Assembly: GCF_003577475.1 (NCBI RefSeq)
Contig: NZ_QPEP01000006.1
Location: 1 to 64,000 of the forward strand
Source of the DNA: Salinibius halmophilus
GTDB taxonomy: Bacteria; Pseudomonadota; Gammaproteobacteria; Pseudomonadales; Natronospirillaceae
Direction of reading: 5' to 3'
DNA length: 64,000 nucleotides
Shown here: positions 24,222 to 32,961 of the stretch, in pieces
How positions within the stretch are numbered: the stretch's first letter is position 1
Layout of the letters: each line of letters starts with the position of its first letter
Made by a program: the position numbers and the translations under genes
The notes under the pieces: generated by a model
Told to the model about the DNA's origin: nothing
The model's input: only the letters and a program-made list of their open reading frames with translations
Database searches by the model: none

Positions 24222-24637
24222 TGGTATTTTTTGGCTAGGTCATCAAATCGTAAAGCTAGCGCCTGAAACTCGCTATGATAGGCATTAACTACCTGTTGCA
24301 GAATGGCTTCAGCTGTTTCTGCATTGTAGGTATGCGACGTTCGATTCCGGCTAGCAATCATTTGCATCCATACCGAACCATCGTTCACCAAGCCCACTTC
24401 AAAGGCTTTGCGCGTGGCATCGCGAGAACCAAATATTTCTTGTTCACCCTGATAGGTGAGAAAGTCTTTTAATACATTCCAGGCGAGCTCGTGGGTAAAC
24501 TCAAATGCTTGGATCAAGCCTTGGGTTTCAAGATCAGACAAGTCACGCGTTTGCTTTAAGGCGACTGCATTAGAAAGTTGTGCCAACGCTTTTTTATAGT
24601 TTGAAAAACGCTGTAACCAACGAATATCTTCAGTCAT
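24218..24637 (-). CDS. HI0074-like HEPN protein, partner of the MNT gene
   Basis: 139 residues from ATG 24637 (MTEDIRWLQRFSNYKKAL). Helical protein of the nucleotidyltransferase-substrate-binding type (HI0074). It carries 'RNRTSHTY', again the R-x4-H-x-Y pattern of HEPN toxins, so it may be an RNase toxin AMPylated by its partner. The pattern 'LIQAFEFTHELAWNVLKDFL' is typical of the family. Confidence 0.85.
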   Translation of the reverse strand: MTEDIRWLQRFSNYKKALAQLSNAVALKQTRDLSDLETQGLIQAFEFTHELAWNVLKDFLTYQGEQEIFGSRDATRKAFEVGLVNDGSVWMQMIASRNRTSHTYNAETAEAILQQVVNAYHSEFQALALRFDDLAKKYQ

Positions 24638-24718
24638 AAACCTGCTCGCCAAGTATTTAAAGCAAGGTTTTATTCTAGCGGAAACGACAGGGCTTTCCGA
24701 GTATGAGTAGAAGATTTA

Positions 24719-25039
24719 CTAAACCTCGAAGTCAACAAAAATACCCTTGGCTTCGGCTAATTGCGCATATTGCTGGGCCTCAACTCCGTGCACATCCTTA
24801 CCGCCAAAGTTCTTGGCGCGATTTACTAAGCCCTGCAGGTAGTCTTCGATGTTCTCCACTTCGGTGATGCCGTCTAAAAAAGGAATGCCTTTTTCGCCAA
24901 CATATTTGGTCATTTCGTAACGACCGATGGATAGCTGAACCTCCTGATCCTGCAAGTTAGCTATCTGGGTGATGGTCGAGCGCTCGAATTGATTCAGGCT
25001 TTTGCCGCTAAAATCGAGAGGCACATTGGAAATTTGCAT
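24719..25039 (-). CDS. PLDFSG-family hypothetical protein, copy B
   Basis: 106 residues with AAGGA 8 bases before the ATG. Same architecture as copy A: 'NVPLDFSGKSLNQFERST' at the N terminus, a variable middle ('KYVGEKGIPFLDGITE') and the conserved end 'AQLAEAKGIFVDFEV'. Function unknown. The strong conservation of the ends and the upstream block against a diverged middle suggests a duplicated cassette around the HEPN/MNT genes. Confidence 0.75.
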   Translation of the reverse strand: MQISNVPLDFSGKSLNQFERSTITQIANLQDQEVQLSIGRYEMTKYVGEKGIPFLDGITEVENIEDYLQGLVNRAKNFGGKDVHGVEAQQYAQLAEAKGIFVDFEV

Positions 25040-25072
25040 TGGCCTGTCCTTGCTGCTGGGCTTATTAATATC

Positions 25073-25116
25073 CTAGCTGAGCTGAGCTCGCTAGCTAGCG
25101 CAACAAATTTTGACAA
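25073..25116 (-). promoter_or_regulatory. Conserved block upstream of copy B
   Basis: Second occurrence of the CTAGCTGAGCTGAGCTCGCT..TTTTGACA block described upstream of copy A, again just before the start codon of a PLDFSG-family gene. Confidence 0.55.
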
Positions 25117-25119
25117 AAG

Positions 25120-25545
25120 TGGCTGTCGGCAGACATGCGGCTGGTGCCCCATGGGCTCCGATCTAAAAGATTCAATGCATTGAGTGATTAGAATCTGGTC
25201 GCGAAGAACTTGGGCAAAGCAGTGCAGGATAAAGCCGAATAGGGCGTCTGAGTTTGTAAGCAGACCGTCTTGCGACAGGACGTCGCATGTCGAGCGATAC
25301 AGGGATGTACTTGAGCGTGTCTGCGTCGAGCTCAGATGCACTTTCGGCGAGAATCAGCACCCGGCAAGCCCAATTTTTCGCGCCAGTCTCGATTTTGTGC
25401 AGGCACTGCTGCCTAGCTCCTCCGATTTTACCCTTACAGACTTCCTTGTCTGCAAGCAAATCCTGCTCCTGCGATTTGCCCTTACAGACATCCATGTCTG
25501 CAAACATCCGCTATGCGGATGATTTACAGACCTACCAAACTCTAG
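25120..25545. other. Non-coding region with a cluster of small hairpins
   Basis: No convincing gene in about 430 bases; open frames here lack ribosome sites and family features. From 25437 to 25521 four hairpins follow each other: CAGAC/GTCTG (25437-25452), GCAAATC/GATTTGC (25456-25479), CAGACA/TGTCTG (25485-25500) and CATCCGC/GCGGATG (25505-25521). CCCTTACAGAC followed by TGTCTGCAA occurs twice. It could be a degraded repeat array or a structured RNA; I recognise neither. Confidence 0.5.
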
Positions 25546-25549
25546 GCAC

Positions 25550-25575
25550 AAAAAAAGCAGCGTTGTGCTGCTTTT
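25550..25575 (-). terminator. rpoH terminator
   Basis: AAAAGCAGC/GCTGCTTTT stem around GTTGT; on the minus strand a T run follows. It lies about 70 bases past the rpoH stop, with a palindromic repeat in between. Confidence 0.9.
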
Positions 25576-25587
25576 AGATGTTTAGCT

Positions 25588-25633
25588 GGATACCCGCCTT
25601 CGCGGGTATGACGGAGGCGCGGCGGGTATGACG
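25588..25633. repeat. Short palindrome (TACCCGC..GCGGGTA) with a partial second copy
   Basis: TACCCGCCTTCGCGGGTA is a hairpin followed by TGACGG. The right half GCGGGTATGACGG recurs at 25621-25633. Same type as 228-254. Confidence 0.65.
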
Positions 25634-25641
25634 GAAAAGCC

Positions 25642-26508
25642 TTAGGCTACCAGCTCCATGTGAGCGCGTAGCTTTTTCATCGCGTTCTTTTCTAGCTGGC
25701 GGATGCGCTCGGCAGAGACGCCGTATTCGTCTGCTAGTTCTTGCAACGTTGCTTTGTCTTCGGCTAACCAGCGACGTGCCACAATGTCTTTCGCTCGGTC
25801 ATCAAGCTCGTCCATCGCTGCGGCCATGCGCGCTGAGGTGTCTTGCTCGTAGTCGTGCGTTTCTACCATGTTGGCCGGGTCTAGCGAGCTATCTTCAAGG
25901 TAAAGCACAGGCGCGTTGCTGCCTTTCTCATCATCATCGTCATCCGACAGATCAAATCCAAGGTCGTTTGCAGTTAAGCGGTTTTCCATTTCATAAACCT
26001 GCTTTTCTGTTACGCCAAGGTCGTCGGCAATGGCTTGCGCTTCTTCTTGGTTTAACCAGCCTAGGCTCTTTTTCGAGCTGCGCAGGTTAAAGAATAATTT
26101 GCGTTGCGCTTTAGTGGTGGCAACTTTAACAATGCGCCAGTTGCGCAAAATGTATTCATGGATCTCAGCTTTGATCCAGTGAATGGCGAAAGATACTAGG
26201 CGAACACCAACTTCTGGGTTGAAGCGACGAACGGCTTTCATCAATCCAACGTTGCCTTCTTGGATTAAGTCGGCTTGCGGTAAACCGTAGCCTGAGTAGC
26301 TGCGGGCAACGTGTACGACGAAACGTAGGTGCGATAACACCAGTTGACGTGCGGCTTCGAGATCTTGCTCGTACCACAGGCGCTCAGCCAGCTCTTTTTC
26401 TTCCTCAGCCGTTAAAACGCTAACGGAATTCACTGATTGGACGTACGTTTCCAGGTTTTGTCCTGGTGACATGCGATCCAATGCAAGAACTGGTAATTGA
26501 CTTTTCAT
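25642..26508 (-). CDS. rpoH: Heat-shock sigma factor RpoH (sigma32)
   Basis: 288 residues. Region 2 includes the RpoH box-like '[18 protein letters not shown]' and '[34 protein letters not shown]'-type core (read in parts); region 4 '[26 protein letters not shown]' binds -35 boxes. It directs transcription of chaperone and protease genes. The gene follows ftsYEX on the same strand, the order common in gammaproteobacteria. GAGGT precedes the start. Confidence 0.97.
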   Translation of the reverse strand: MKSQLPVLALDRMSPGQNLETYVQSVNSVSVLTAEEEKELAERLWYEQDLEAARQLVLSHLRFVVHVARSYSGYGLPQADLIQEGNVGLMKAVRRFNPEVGVRLVSFAIHWIKAEIHEYILRNWRIVKVATTKAQRKLFFNLRSSKKSLGWLNQEEAQAIADDLGVTEKQVYEMENRLTANDLGFDLSDDDDDEKGSNAPVLYLEDSSLDPANMVETHDYEQDTSARMAAAMDELDDRAKDIVARRWLAEDKATLQELADEYGVSAERIRQLEKNAMKKLRAHMELVA

Positions 26509-26636
26509 CGTTTAATGTGACCTCACACAATTTGTGAACCGGACTAATACTAGCACAATCGTGCCAATTGAAAATCGGTTGCACGCAGTTGATTTGGTTT
26601 CTGTACAGCTAGTCGTTAACCATTACGTGGCCAAGC

Positions 26637-27587
26637 CTAGCTTGGTTCTATGTCACGAATATGGCGGGCTACGGCTAGTCGGCTACCCACTAGGCTAACC
26701 ACGATTGATGCAAAAATGATGAACAATGACTCACCAATGGAAAGGCTTAGAGCCGTTAAGGTTACGCCATAACTTTGCGCAATGCTTGCCAGCGATGGCG
26801 CCAATACAGCTAAGCAGATTTGCACCATTACACAAGCAAAAATGCCACCAATTAATCCGTACCAAGCCCCCATGTGTAAAAACGGTCGGCGCACGAAGGC
26901 GTCGGTGCCGCCAACAACTTTCACCACAAGTATTTCGTCACGGCGCTGCTCAATACTCATGCGAATGGTGTTACCTACCACCAAGAGTACCGCTAAGCTC
27001 AGTAGCGCACTAAGAAGCCATACTAGTTTTTGGGCGAAAACCAGCATTTCCCCTAAACGCTCTAGCCAAGCAAGGTCTAATTGCACTCGGGCGACTTCGG
27101 GTAAAGCAGAAAAAGTCATCTGTAGGCCTTCACCAAAATCCAGTTGATCTCGCTGTGGGGTTAACTCAATGACGCCCGGCAGTGGGTTGCTGTCTAAATT
27201 ATCCAGCAGGGCTTCTAAGCCTGATTGTTGGCGAAATTCAGCTAACCCTTGGTCGGGCGCAATATAGCGCGCACTGGCAATCTCGGGGCGAGCTAGCAGT
27301 TCTTCGCTTAATGCGAGGGCGCGCTCATCGCTCACATCTGTCTGTAAAAATAAACTCATTTGGGCACCAGCGTGCCAGCCGTCGGTTAGACCAGTGAGTC
27401 CTTTAATGCCCACGTAAAATAGGGTTGGCAGCGTTAGAGCAATGGCGATTACTAACCATGTCAGCATGCTGGCAATGGGTTTGCGAATCAGGTCGCGTGG
27501 TGTTTGGGCGAACAAAAACTGATGATGGCGCCACCAACCGGCAAGACGCTCATTTGCGCCAACAGCAACAGATTGATTTCGGGTCAT
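26637..27587 (-). CDS. ftsX: Cell division protein FtsX
   Basis: 316 residues. One N-terminal helix (about 42-62), a periplasmic domain (about 65-180; 'MSLFLQTDVSDERALALSEEL' starts it) and three C-terminal helices. FtsX and FtsE form an ABC-like complex at the septum that controls murein hydrolases. Overlaps ftsE by 4 bases. Confidence 0.95.
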   Translation of the reverse strand: MTRNQSVAVGANERLAGWWRHHQFLFAQTPRDLIRKPIASMLTWLVIAIALTLPTLFYVGIKGLTGLTDGWHAGAQMSLFLQTDVSDERALALSEELLARPEIASARYIAPDQGLAEFRQQSGLEALLDNLDSNPLPGVIELTPQRDQLDFGEGLQMTFSALPEVARVQLDLAWLERLGEMLVFAQKLVWLLSALLSLAVLLVVGNTIRMSIEQRRDEILVVKVVGGTDAFVRRPFLHMGAWYGLIGGIFACVMVQICLAVLAPSLASIAQSYGVTLTALSLSIGESLFIIFASIVVSLVGSRLAVARHIRDIEPS

Positions 27588-28246
27588 ACGGGCACTCGCT
27601 TTAACTGACCTTGTTTAAGCGTTAACACTCGATACGGCATGCGGGCAACTAGTCCTAGGTCGTGGCTCACTACTAGCACGGTTGTGCCCACTCGGTTGAA
27701 CTGGCGAAACAAGTCCATAATGTCGCGTGATAGAGCCGGGTCGAGGTTACCTGTTGGTTCGTCGGCTAAAATGATTTTTGGCTTGTTCACCACCGCCCGG
27801 GCAATGCCGATTCGCTGCTGCTCCCCGCCTGAAAGCATGACTGGGTAGTATTTGATTTTATCGAGCAAGCCCACTTTATCTAGCGCGGCGCGCACACGGT
27901 TATCAATATCGCGAGGCGACATACCGGCAATCTGCAAAGGCAGTGCGATGTTTTCGAATACTGTTTTTTCCGGCAATAGTTCGTGGTTCTGGTGCACAAT
28001 GCCAAGTTCGCGGCGAAAGAAGGGCACTTGGCGGCGTGGCATGCGATTAATAATTCGATGATTCACGCGTACTTGTCCAGCCGTAGGTTGCTCAATGGCC
28101 ATCATCAAGCGCAACATGGTACTTTTGCCCGCACCACTGTGGCCGGTTACAAACGCCATCTCTCCTTGATCAAGGCGGAAGGTGACATTTTTTAATGCCT
28201 CGTGCCCACCATGATACCGCTTGCTTACTTGGTCGAACTCAATCAT
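27584..28246 (-). CDS. ftsE: Cell division ATP-binding protein FtsE
   Basis: 220 residues. Walker A 'TGHSGAGKSTMLRL', signature 'LSGGEQQRIGIARAV' and Walker B 'IILADEPTGNLDP'; the start 'MIEFDQVSKRYHGGHEAL' is typical of FtsE. Cytosolic ATPase that drives FtsX. Between ftsY and ftsX in the conserved cluster. Confidence 0.97.
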   Translation of the reverse strand: MIEFDQVSKRYHGGHEALKNVTFRLDQGEMAFVTGHSGAGKSTMLRLMMAIEQPTAGQVRVNHRIINRMPRRQVPFFRRELGIVHQNHELLPEKTVFENIALPLQIAGMSPRDIDNRVRAALDKVGLLDKIKYYPVMLSGGEQQRIGIARAVVNKPKIILADEPTGNLDPALSRDIMDLFRQFNRVGTTVLVVSHDLGLVARMPYRVLTLKQGQLKRVPV

Positions 28247-28293
28247 TTAGCAGCCTTTGCCCATAACGTCATACACCGAAGAAGTTTACCGAG

Positions 28294-29361
28294 TTAGTCA
28301 GCCTCTTTTTCGGTATCAAATAGCGCACTAATGAATTGCTCGCCATCAAATGGGCGTAAATCATCGATCTGCTCACCTACACCAATAAAGCGAATTGGCA
28401 CGTTAAACTTGTCGGCTAAAGCAAACAGAATACCGCCTTTTGCGGTGCCGTCTAGTTTAGTCAGCACCATGCCTGAAACATCTACTGCCTCTTTAAATAC
28501 TTGCGTTTGGTTGATGGCGTTTTGACCAGTGCCAGCATCGAGCACGAGTAAAGTTTCATGCGGGGCGGTTGGCGCTAATTTGCGCATCACGCGCACCACT
28601 TTCTCTAGCTCATTCATTAGGTTGTCTTTGTTGTGCAAACGCCCGGCGGTATCGGCAAGTACCACATCAACACCACGCGATTGCGCTGCTTGCACGGCAT
28701 CAAAAATAACCGAAGCACTGTCGGCGCCGGTATGCTGGGCTACTACGTCCACTTTGTTGCGCTCGCCCCATACCTTCAACTGCTCTACTGCCGCAGCACG
28801 ATAGGTATCACCCGCTGCGAGCATGACTGACTTGCCTTGTGCTTGGAAATACTTGGCTAGCTTGCCAATGGTGGTGGTTTTGCCCACGCCGTTAATGCCA
28901 ACCACTAAAATAACAAACGGCCCTTCATGGTCGTTGGGTACCTCAAGTGGCACAGAAACAGGTGTAAGCACCTCACCGAGTGATTTTTGTAGCGCTTTGT
29001 ATAGCGCATCGCCATCGGCAAGCTCTTTGCGCGACACCTGTGCAGTCAGGTCGCTGATGATTTTATTTGTTGCTTCCATGCCAACGTCTGCCATGAGTAG
29101 CTGAGTTTCTAGCTCCTCTAATAGCTCGTCATCAATCTCTTTTTTACCCAAAAATAGCGTGGCAACGGATTCCGTTAGGCCACTGCGGGTGCGCGATAGG
29201 CCGTCTTTTATACGGCCAAAGAACGACCGCTTTGGCTGCTCAGTTACCGCTTCTTCTGGGGTTGGTGAACTGGTTTCTTCGTTCACTACTGACTCAACAG
29301 CCTTTGCTTCGTCGCTCGCCTGTTGATTTGCTAACTTTTTCTTTTTGCCAAATCCAAACAT
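28294..29361 (-). CDS. ftsY: Signal recognition particle receptor FtsY
   Basis: 355 residues. A short acidic N-terminal A domain with Pro/Glu (about 10-50) precedes the NG GTPase: G1 'GINGVGKTTTIGKL', 'AGDTYRAAAVEQLK', 'LADTAGRLHNKDNLM' and 'TKLDGTAKGG'. It docks SRP-ribosome complexes at the inner membrane. First gene of ftsY-ftsE-ftsX. Confidence 0.97.
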   Translation of the reverse strand: MFGFGKKKKLANQQASDEAKAVESVVNEETSSPTPEEAVTEQPKRSFFGRIKDGLSRTRSGLTESVATLFLGKKEIDDELLEELETQLLMADVGMEATNKIISDLTAQVSRKELADGDALYKALQKSLGEVLTPVSVPLEVPNDHEGPFVILVVGINGVGKTTTIGKLAKYFQAQGKSVMLAAGDTYRAAAVEQLKVWGERNKVDVVAQHTGADSASVIFDAVQAAQSRGVDVVLADTAGRLHNKDNLMNELEKVVRVMRKLAPTAPHETLLVLDAGTGQNAINQTQVFKEAVDVSGMVLTKLDGTAKGGILFALADKFNVPIRFIGVGEQIDDLRPFDGEQFISALFDTEKEAD

Positions 29362-29504
29362 GATTGCAGTCTATCAGGTGAATAATCCGCCTATGCTAGC
29401 ACAGATGGTGGCCGATATAGTAAACCGCTATAGTGAAGTTAAGGCAATTTCATAGCAAATTTGGCACACGCATGTGCATTGGCAAGTTAACTTGGGGAAA
29501 GGTG

Positions 29505-30395
29505 ATGTCGGTAAAACCGCCAGTATTTTCAAAAAGTACATTGTGGATACTTATAATTATTCTGATTCCGCTAATTGCCCTGCTCAATAGCCTTGGTGAG
29601 GACAGAAGTCGCTTACAACTACCAGACACCATAGAAACCTCTTGGCAATTAGAGGCGTTGCCAATCAGTCAAACAGAAGACGAGTTTGTCGTCTCTAGGC
29701 TAGATGTCGCCACGGATCAGCTGCAAGTGTGGCTTGCCTTCTCTGCTTTGCCGGTTAGCCAGTTTGTTGAGCCTGATAATGTGCGAATTTCTACTCAATA
29801 CCGAGCCGAGAAACTGCTCGTGCAGTTTGTGTTGCCGGTTAATGATGATGCGTTTGATCAGTTGCTGTGGATGCTAGCAGACTGGGTGCCAGCCGATTTT
29901 GTAGCTGGTGTTGGTGTGTTAGGGCCTATTTCAGATGCGGCGCTCAGTGAGCTAACCCAAACGATTGCCAGCGGCCAGGGTGTGGCTGTGGCACTAGAGG
30001 TACCTCAGGCCTCCGATGTGGCGATGATTGCCAGCCCGGCCACCGGCACGGCTGAGCAAATTGCCTTTTTAATCGCCAAGGATCATGTGTTAAATCAGTT
30101 GTCTGGGTATCGCATACAAGAGCGCTGGCAGCACGCCACAACCCCTTCCTACTTACTGGTCAATCGCAACATTCCTAGTGAAGCTCGCCAACCAATGGCT
30201 TTTGATGCGCTGCAGCCAAGGCTTGAGCAGTTGCTGCAAGCAGCGCAACAGCCTCGCGATGTGGACCAGTTGGCTCGCTATCTTGCAGTGATGGTGGCAG
30301 AATCGCTGCCGCCAAGTTTTTTGACCGAGCAGCCAGCTAGGATTCGCTCGGTGAACTTGGCCATGGTGAACCGGCAAATAGAGAGAATGCAATGA
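29505..30395 (+). CDS. Membrane-anchored hypothetical protein between ftsY and rsmD
   Basis: 296 residues from ATG 29505, preceded by GGGGAAAGG. One helix at about residues 11-28 anchors a long periplasmic domain. I recognise no catalytic motif; the stretch 'FVVSRLDVATDQLQVWLAFSALPVSQF' and the late 'RYLAVMVAESLPPSFLTEQ' recall the non-catalytic halves of M16 peptidases, which often occupy this position beside ftsY/rsmD in pseudomonads. No HxxEH is present. Overlaps rsmD by 4 bases. Confidence 0.65.
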   Translation: MSVKPPVFSKSTLWILIIILIPLIALLNSLGEDRSRLQLPDTIETSWQLEALPISQTEDEFVVSRLDVATDQLQVWLAFSALPVSQFVEPDNVRISTQYRAEKLLVQFVLPVNDDAFDQLLWMLADWVPADFVAGVGVLGPISDAALSELTQTIASGQGVAVALEVPQASDVAMIASPATGTAEQIAFLIAKDHVLNQLSGYRIQERWQHATTPSYLLVNRNIPSEARQPMAFDALQPRLEQLLQAAQQPRDVDQLARYLAVMVAESLPPSFLTEQPARIRSVNLAMVNRQIERMQ

Positions 30396-30937
30396 AACCT
30401 GGGCAGTTACGCATTGTTGGCGGCGAATGGCGCAGTCGCCGGTTAAGTTTTAAAGCCGCTACGGGTTTGCGGCCTACGTCAGATAGAATGCGTGAAACCT
30501 TGTTTAATTGGTTAATGCACGACACCTTTGGCAAACACACGCTAGACGCATTTGCTGGCTCTGGTGCGCTAGGCCTAGAAGCATTATCGCGGGGTGCAAG
30601 TCATTGCGACTTTATCGAGCGAGCTAAACCGGCAGCCAAACAAATTACTCAGCACCTAGCAACGCTAAATTGCTCTGCAGCCAAGGTGCACAACCTGGAT
30701 GCCCTCACTTTTTTAAAAAGCTACAAGGGCAAACCCTACGAGTTAGCTTTTATCGACCCGCCATTTAATATGGATTTGATTGAGCCAACCCTAGGGGCCT
30801 TACAACCCCACTTAGCCGATGGTGCGTTCTTATACGTGGAAGCGGAGCAAGGGCATGCCACCCCAGAAGGGTTCGAGGTCATCAAACACAAAGCGCATGG
30901 TCAGGTAGAGAGCTGGTTACTGCGTTATCACGTGTAG
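30392..30937 (+). CDS. rsmD: 16S rRNA (guanine(966)-N2)-methyltransferase RsmD
   Basis: 181 residues. 'RIVGGEWRSRRLSFKAATGLRPTSDRMRETLFNWL' region (in parts), SAM motif 'DAFAGSGALGLEALSRGA' and catalytic 'FIDPPFNMDL'. It methylates G966 of 16S rRNA. Start overlaps the previous stop; coaD follows. Confidence 0.95.
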   Translation: MKPGQLRIVGGEWRSRRLSFKAATGLRPTSDRMRETLFNWLMHDTFGKHTLDAFAGSGALGLEALSRGASHCDFIERAKPAAKQITQHLATLNCSAAKVHNLDALTFLKSYKGKPYELAFIDPPFNMDLIEPTLGALQPHLADGAFLYVEAEQGHATPEGFEVIKHKAHGQVESWLLRYHV

Positions 30938-30977
30938 CCATGCTAGAATGGCACAACCTAACAATCCAGGTTCTGGT

Positions 30978-31466
30978 ATGGCGAACACGATTATTTATCC
31001 TGGCACATTCGACCCTTTTACTTTGGGTCATCTAGACCTCACTCAACGTGCTGCCAAAATGGCAGATCGAGTCGTCGTCGCTGTCGCTCAGGAAGTGGGT
31101 AGCAAGCGTACGCTATTTACAACCGATGAGCGTGTGGCCTTTGCCAAAGAGGCATGTCAGGGCTTAAACAATGTGGAAGTGTTGGGATTTAGTGGTTTGT
31201 TGACGGCGTTCGCCAAGCAGCAGCAAGGCAACATTATTCTGCGCGGCATTCGCTCTGGGGCAGATTTAGACTACGAGCGCCCTATGGCTGAGTTAAATCG
31301 CAAGCTGACTCCGGGCCTGGATTACATATTTTTACTTCCAGAGCCAGAGCTATCGGCGGTTAGTTCTACCTTGGTGCGAGAGATCGCTCGGCTAGGAGGG
31401 GAAACCCATACGCTGGTACCCAATAATGTAGAGCAGGCGCTGCGTCAGCGCTTTGGTGTATCCTAG
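30978..31466 (+). CDS. coaD: Phosphopantetheine adenylyltransferase CoaD
   Basis: 162 residues from ATG 30978 (MANTIIYPGTFDPFTLGHLD); an ATG ten codons earlier lacks a ribosome site. T/HxGH motif 'GTFDPFTLGH' and 'SAVSSTLVREIARLGG' are diagnostic. Penultimate step of coenzyme A synthesis. The rsmD-coaD-ferredoxin order is common in gammaproteobacteria. Confidence 0.97.
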   Translation: MANTIIYPGTFDPFTLGHLDLTQRAAKMADRVVVAVAQEVGSKRTLFTTDERVAFAKEACQGLNNVEVLGFSGLLTAFAKQQQGNIILRGIRSGADLDYERPMAELNRKLTPGLDYIFLLPEPELSAVSSTLVREIARLGGETHTLVPNNVEQALRQRFGVS

Positions 31467-31501
31467 TAGCCATTCAGGCTAACTTCACTCAACTGGCATA
31501 A

Positions 31502-31768
<267 letters not shown>

Positions 31769-31801
31769 TCATTGGTAACCAGCAAAATAGAGGTTTTCTG
31801 A

Positions 31802-32485
31802 ATGCTAAAACGATTAGTGCTGTTGTTGTGCCTGCCGGTTGCGGCGCTGGCGCAAACCAATGAGCGTGACGCGGTAATTGCCGGCAACGGTTTTGTGTTA
31901 GGGGCTGCAGGCAGTGATCGTCATTGGCAGGCAACCGTTGGGTATGGCGGCAAAATTGATGACCCTATGTGGATAGGGCAAGCGTCGTGGGCGGTGCAAA
32001 TTACTGATGCCGAAACCGTCGATGTTGCGAAAGCGGTGAATGAAGAAGCCGATTGGGTAACGGGCGAACGTTATCGCCATGACCGCACTGGGTTTTTCTG
32101 GCAGGTGTTTCATAAACAGCCAGCGCAAGGTAGCGATCGACGCTTCTCGGCTGATTTAGCACTGTATGGATACCGCACACACTCTGGTACCTACAGCAAC
32201 TGGGGCTTGGGTATGAACCTAGGATTAGGCTCGCAAGTCGTTGGTGATTTGTTCGCTGGTGCAACAGTAGGGGTTCGCCCAGGTTTATTGTCGACCGCTA
32301 CCATCGCTGGAGAGTTTGGCTTATTAACCGAATATGACCTTGACGCTAAACTAACTTACGCATGGTCGCCAGCATTCTTGCTACATGGTGGGTATTTTCA
32401 GCAGGGCATTGTGAGCACCGAAGCCGAAGCATCCTTAGTTAGCCTCGGTGCGCACTGGCAGGCGGGTGTAACGCTAATTTTCTAA
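31802..32485 (+). CDS. Secreted beta-rich protein, probable outer-membrane barrel
   Basis: 227 residues with a signal peptide (1-17, ending ALA). The rest alternates short amphipathic strands with Gly turns ('HWQATVGYGGKIDDPMW', 'LTYAWSPAFLLHGGYFQ') and ends in Phe ('GVTLIF'), features of outer-membrane beta-barrels. It recalls YfaZ-type proteins, but this is a weak match. GAGG lies 8 bases before the start. Converges with the next gene, with a 12-base overlap. Confidence 0.6.
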   Translation: MLKRLVLLLCLPVAALAQTNERDAVIAGNGFVLGAAGSDRHWQATVGYGGKIDDPMWIGQASWAVQITDAETVDVAKAVNEEADWVTGERYRHDRTGFFWQVFHKQPAQGSDRRFSADLALYGYRTHSGTYSNWGLGMNLGLGSQVVGDLFAGATVGVRPGLLSTATIAGEFGLLTEYDLDAKLTYAWSPAFLLHGGYFQQGIVSTEAEASLVSLGAHWQAGVTLIF

Positions 32486-32902
32486 CGCTAGCTCGCTATT
32501 AATCTTCATTGCCAAGCGGTTAAATCCGCTTGCTAGACTGCCTTGCAGTACTTGCTGGCGGCGCTTGGCAAAACGATTGCGAAACCCTCTTAGTTGCCAG
32601 CTTGCGTCTAACGACCAGCCGGTGGCACTCCATGCATGATCGATTTGGCAAAAATAATCTTCCCCCCGCCAAACCTCACGAATGAGTGGGCCTTCATCGG
32701 TAAATGCAAGACTGACTGATTTTTCTTGTGTACCCTCAATGATCTTAATGACGTATCGACTATTGCTGGCATTAAGCGTGCCATTTATACAATGAATTTC
32801 TCGCGCCTGTGGCCAACGTTGTTGAAACATTGCTGAGTTCAACAACTGTTGGCGCAACGAAGCTGCACTAATCGCCATGTCAAAGTGCAGATGTTGGTGC
32901 AT
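32474..32902 (-). CDS. Hypothetical protein convergent to the barrel gene
   Basis: 142 residues, no signal peptide or membrane helix. 'HCINGTLNASNSRYVIKII' and 'IDHAWSATGWSLDASWQLRGFRNRFAKRRQQVLQ' give it a basic C-terminal half. No family recognised. The start could be Met1 or Met9. It is divergent from ppnN over about 60 bases. Confidence 0.55.
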   Translation of the reverse strand: MHQHLHFDMAISAASLRQQLLNSAMFQQRWPQAREIHCINGTLNASNSRYVIKIIEGTQEKSVSLAFTDEGPLIREVWRGEDYFCQIDHAWSATGWSLDASWQLRGFRNRFAKRRQQVLQGSLASGFNRLAMKINSELALEN

Positions 32903-32961
32903 ACTTAACAGTCCTAATAAATGTATTGTTAGGCAAAGCGTAGTTCAGTTAAGGAGTAGCA

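Noticed and set aside
25172-25577. Overlapping open frames on both strands
   Set aside because: No ribosome sites, Cys/Ser/Arg-rich translations typical of out-of-frame reading, and the DNA is full of hairpins.
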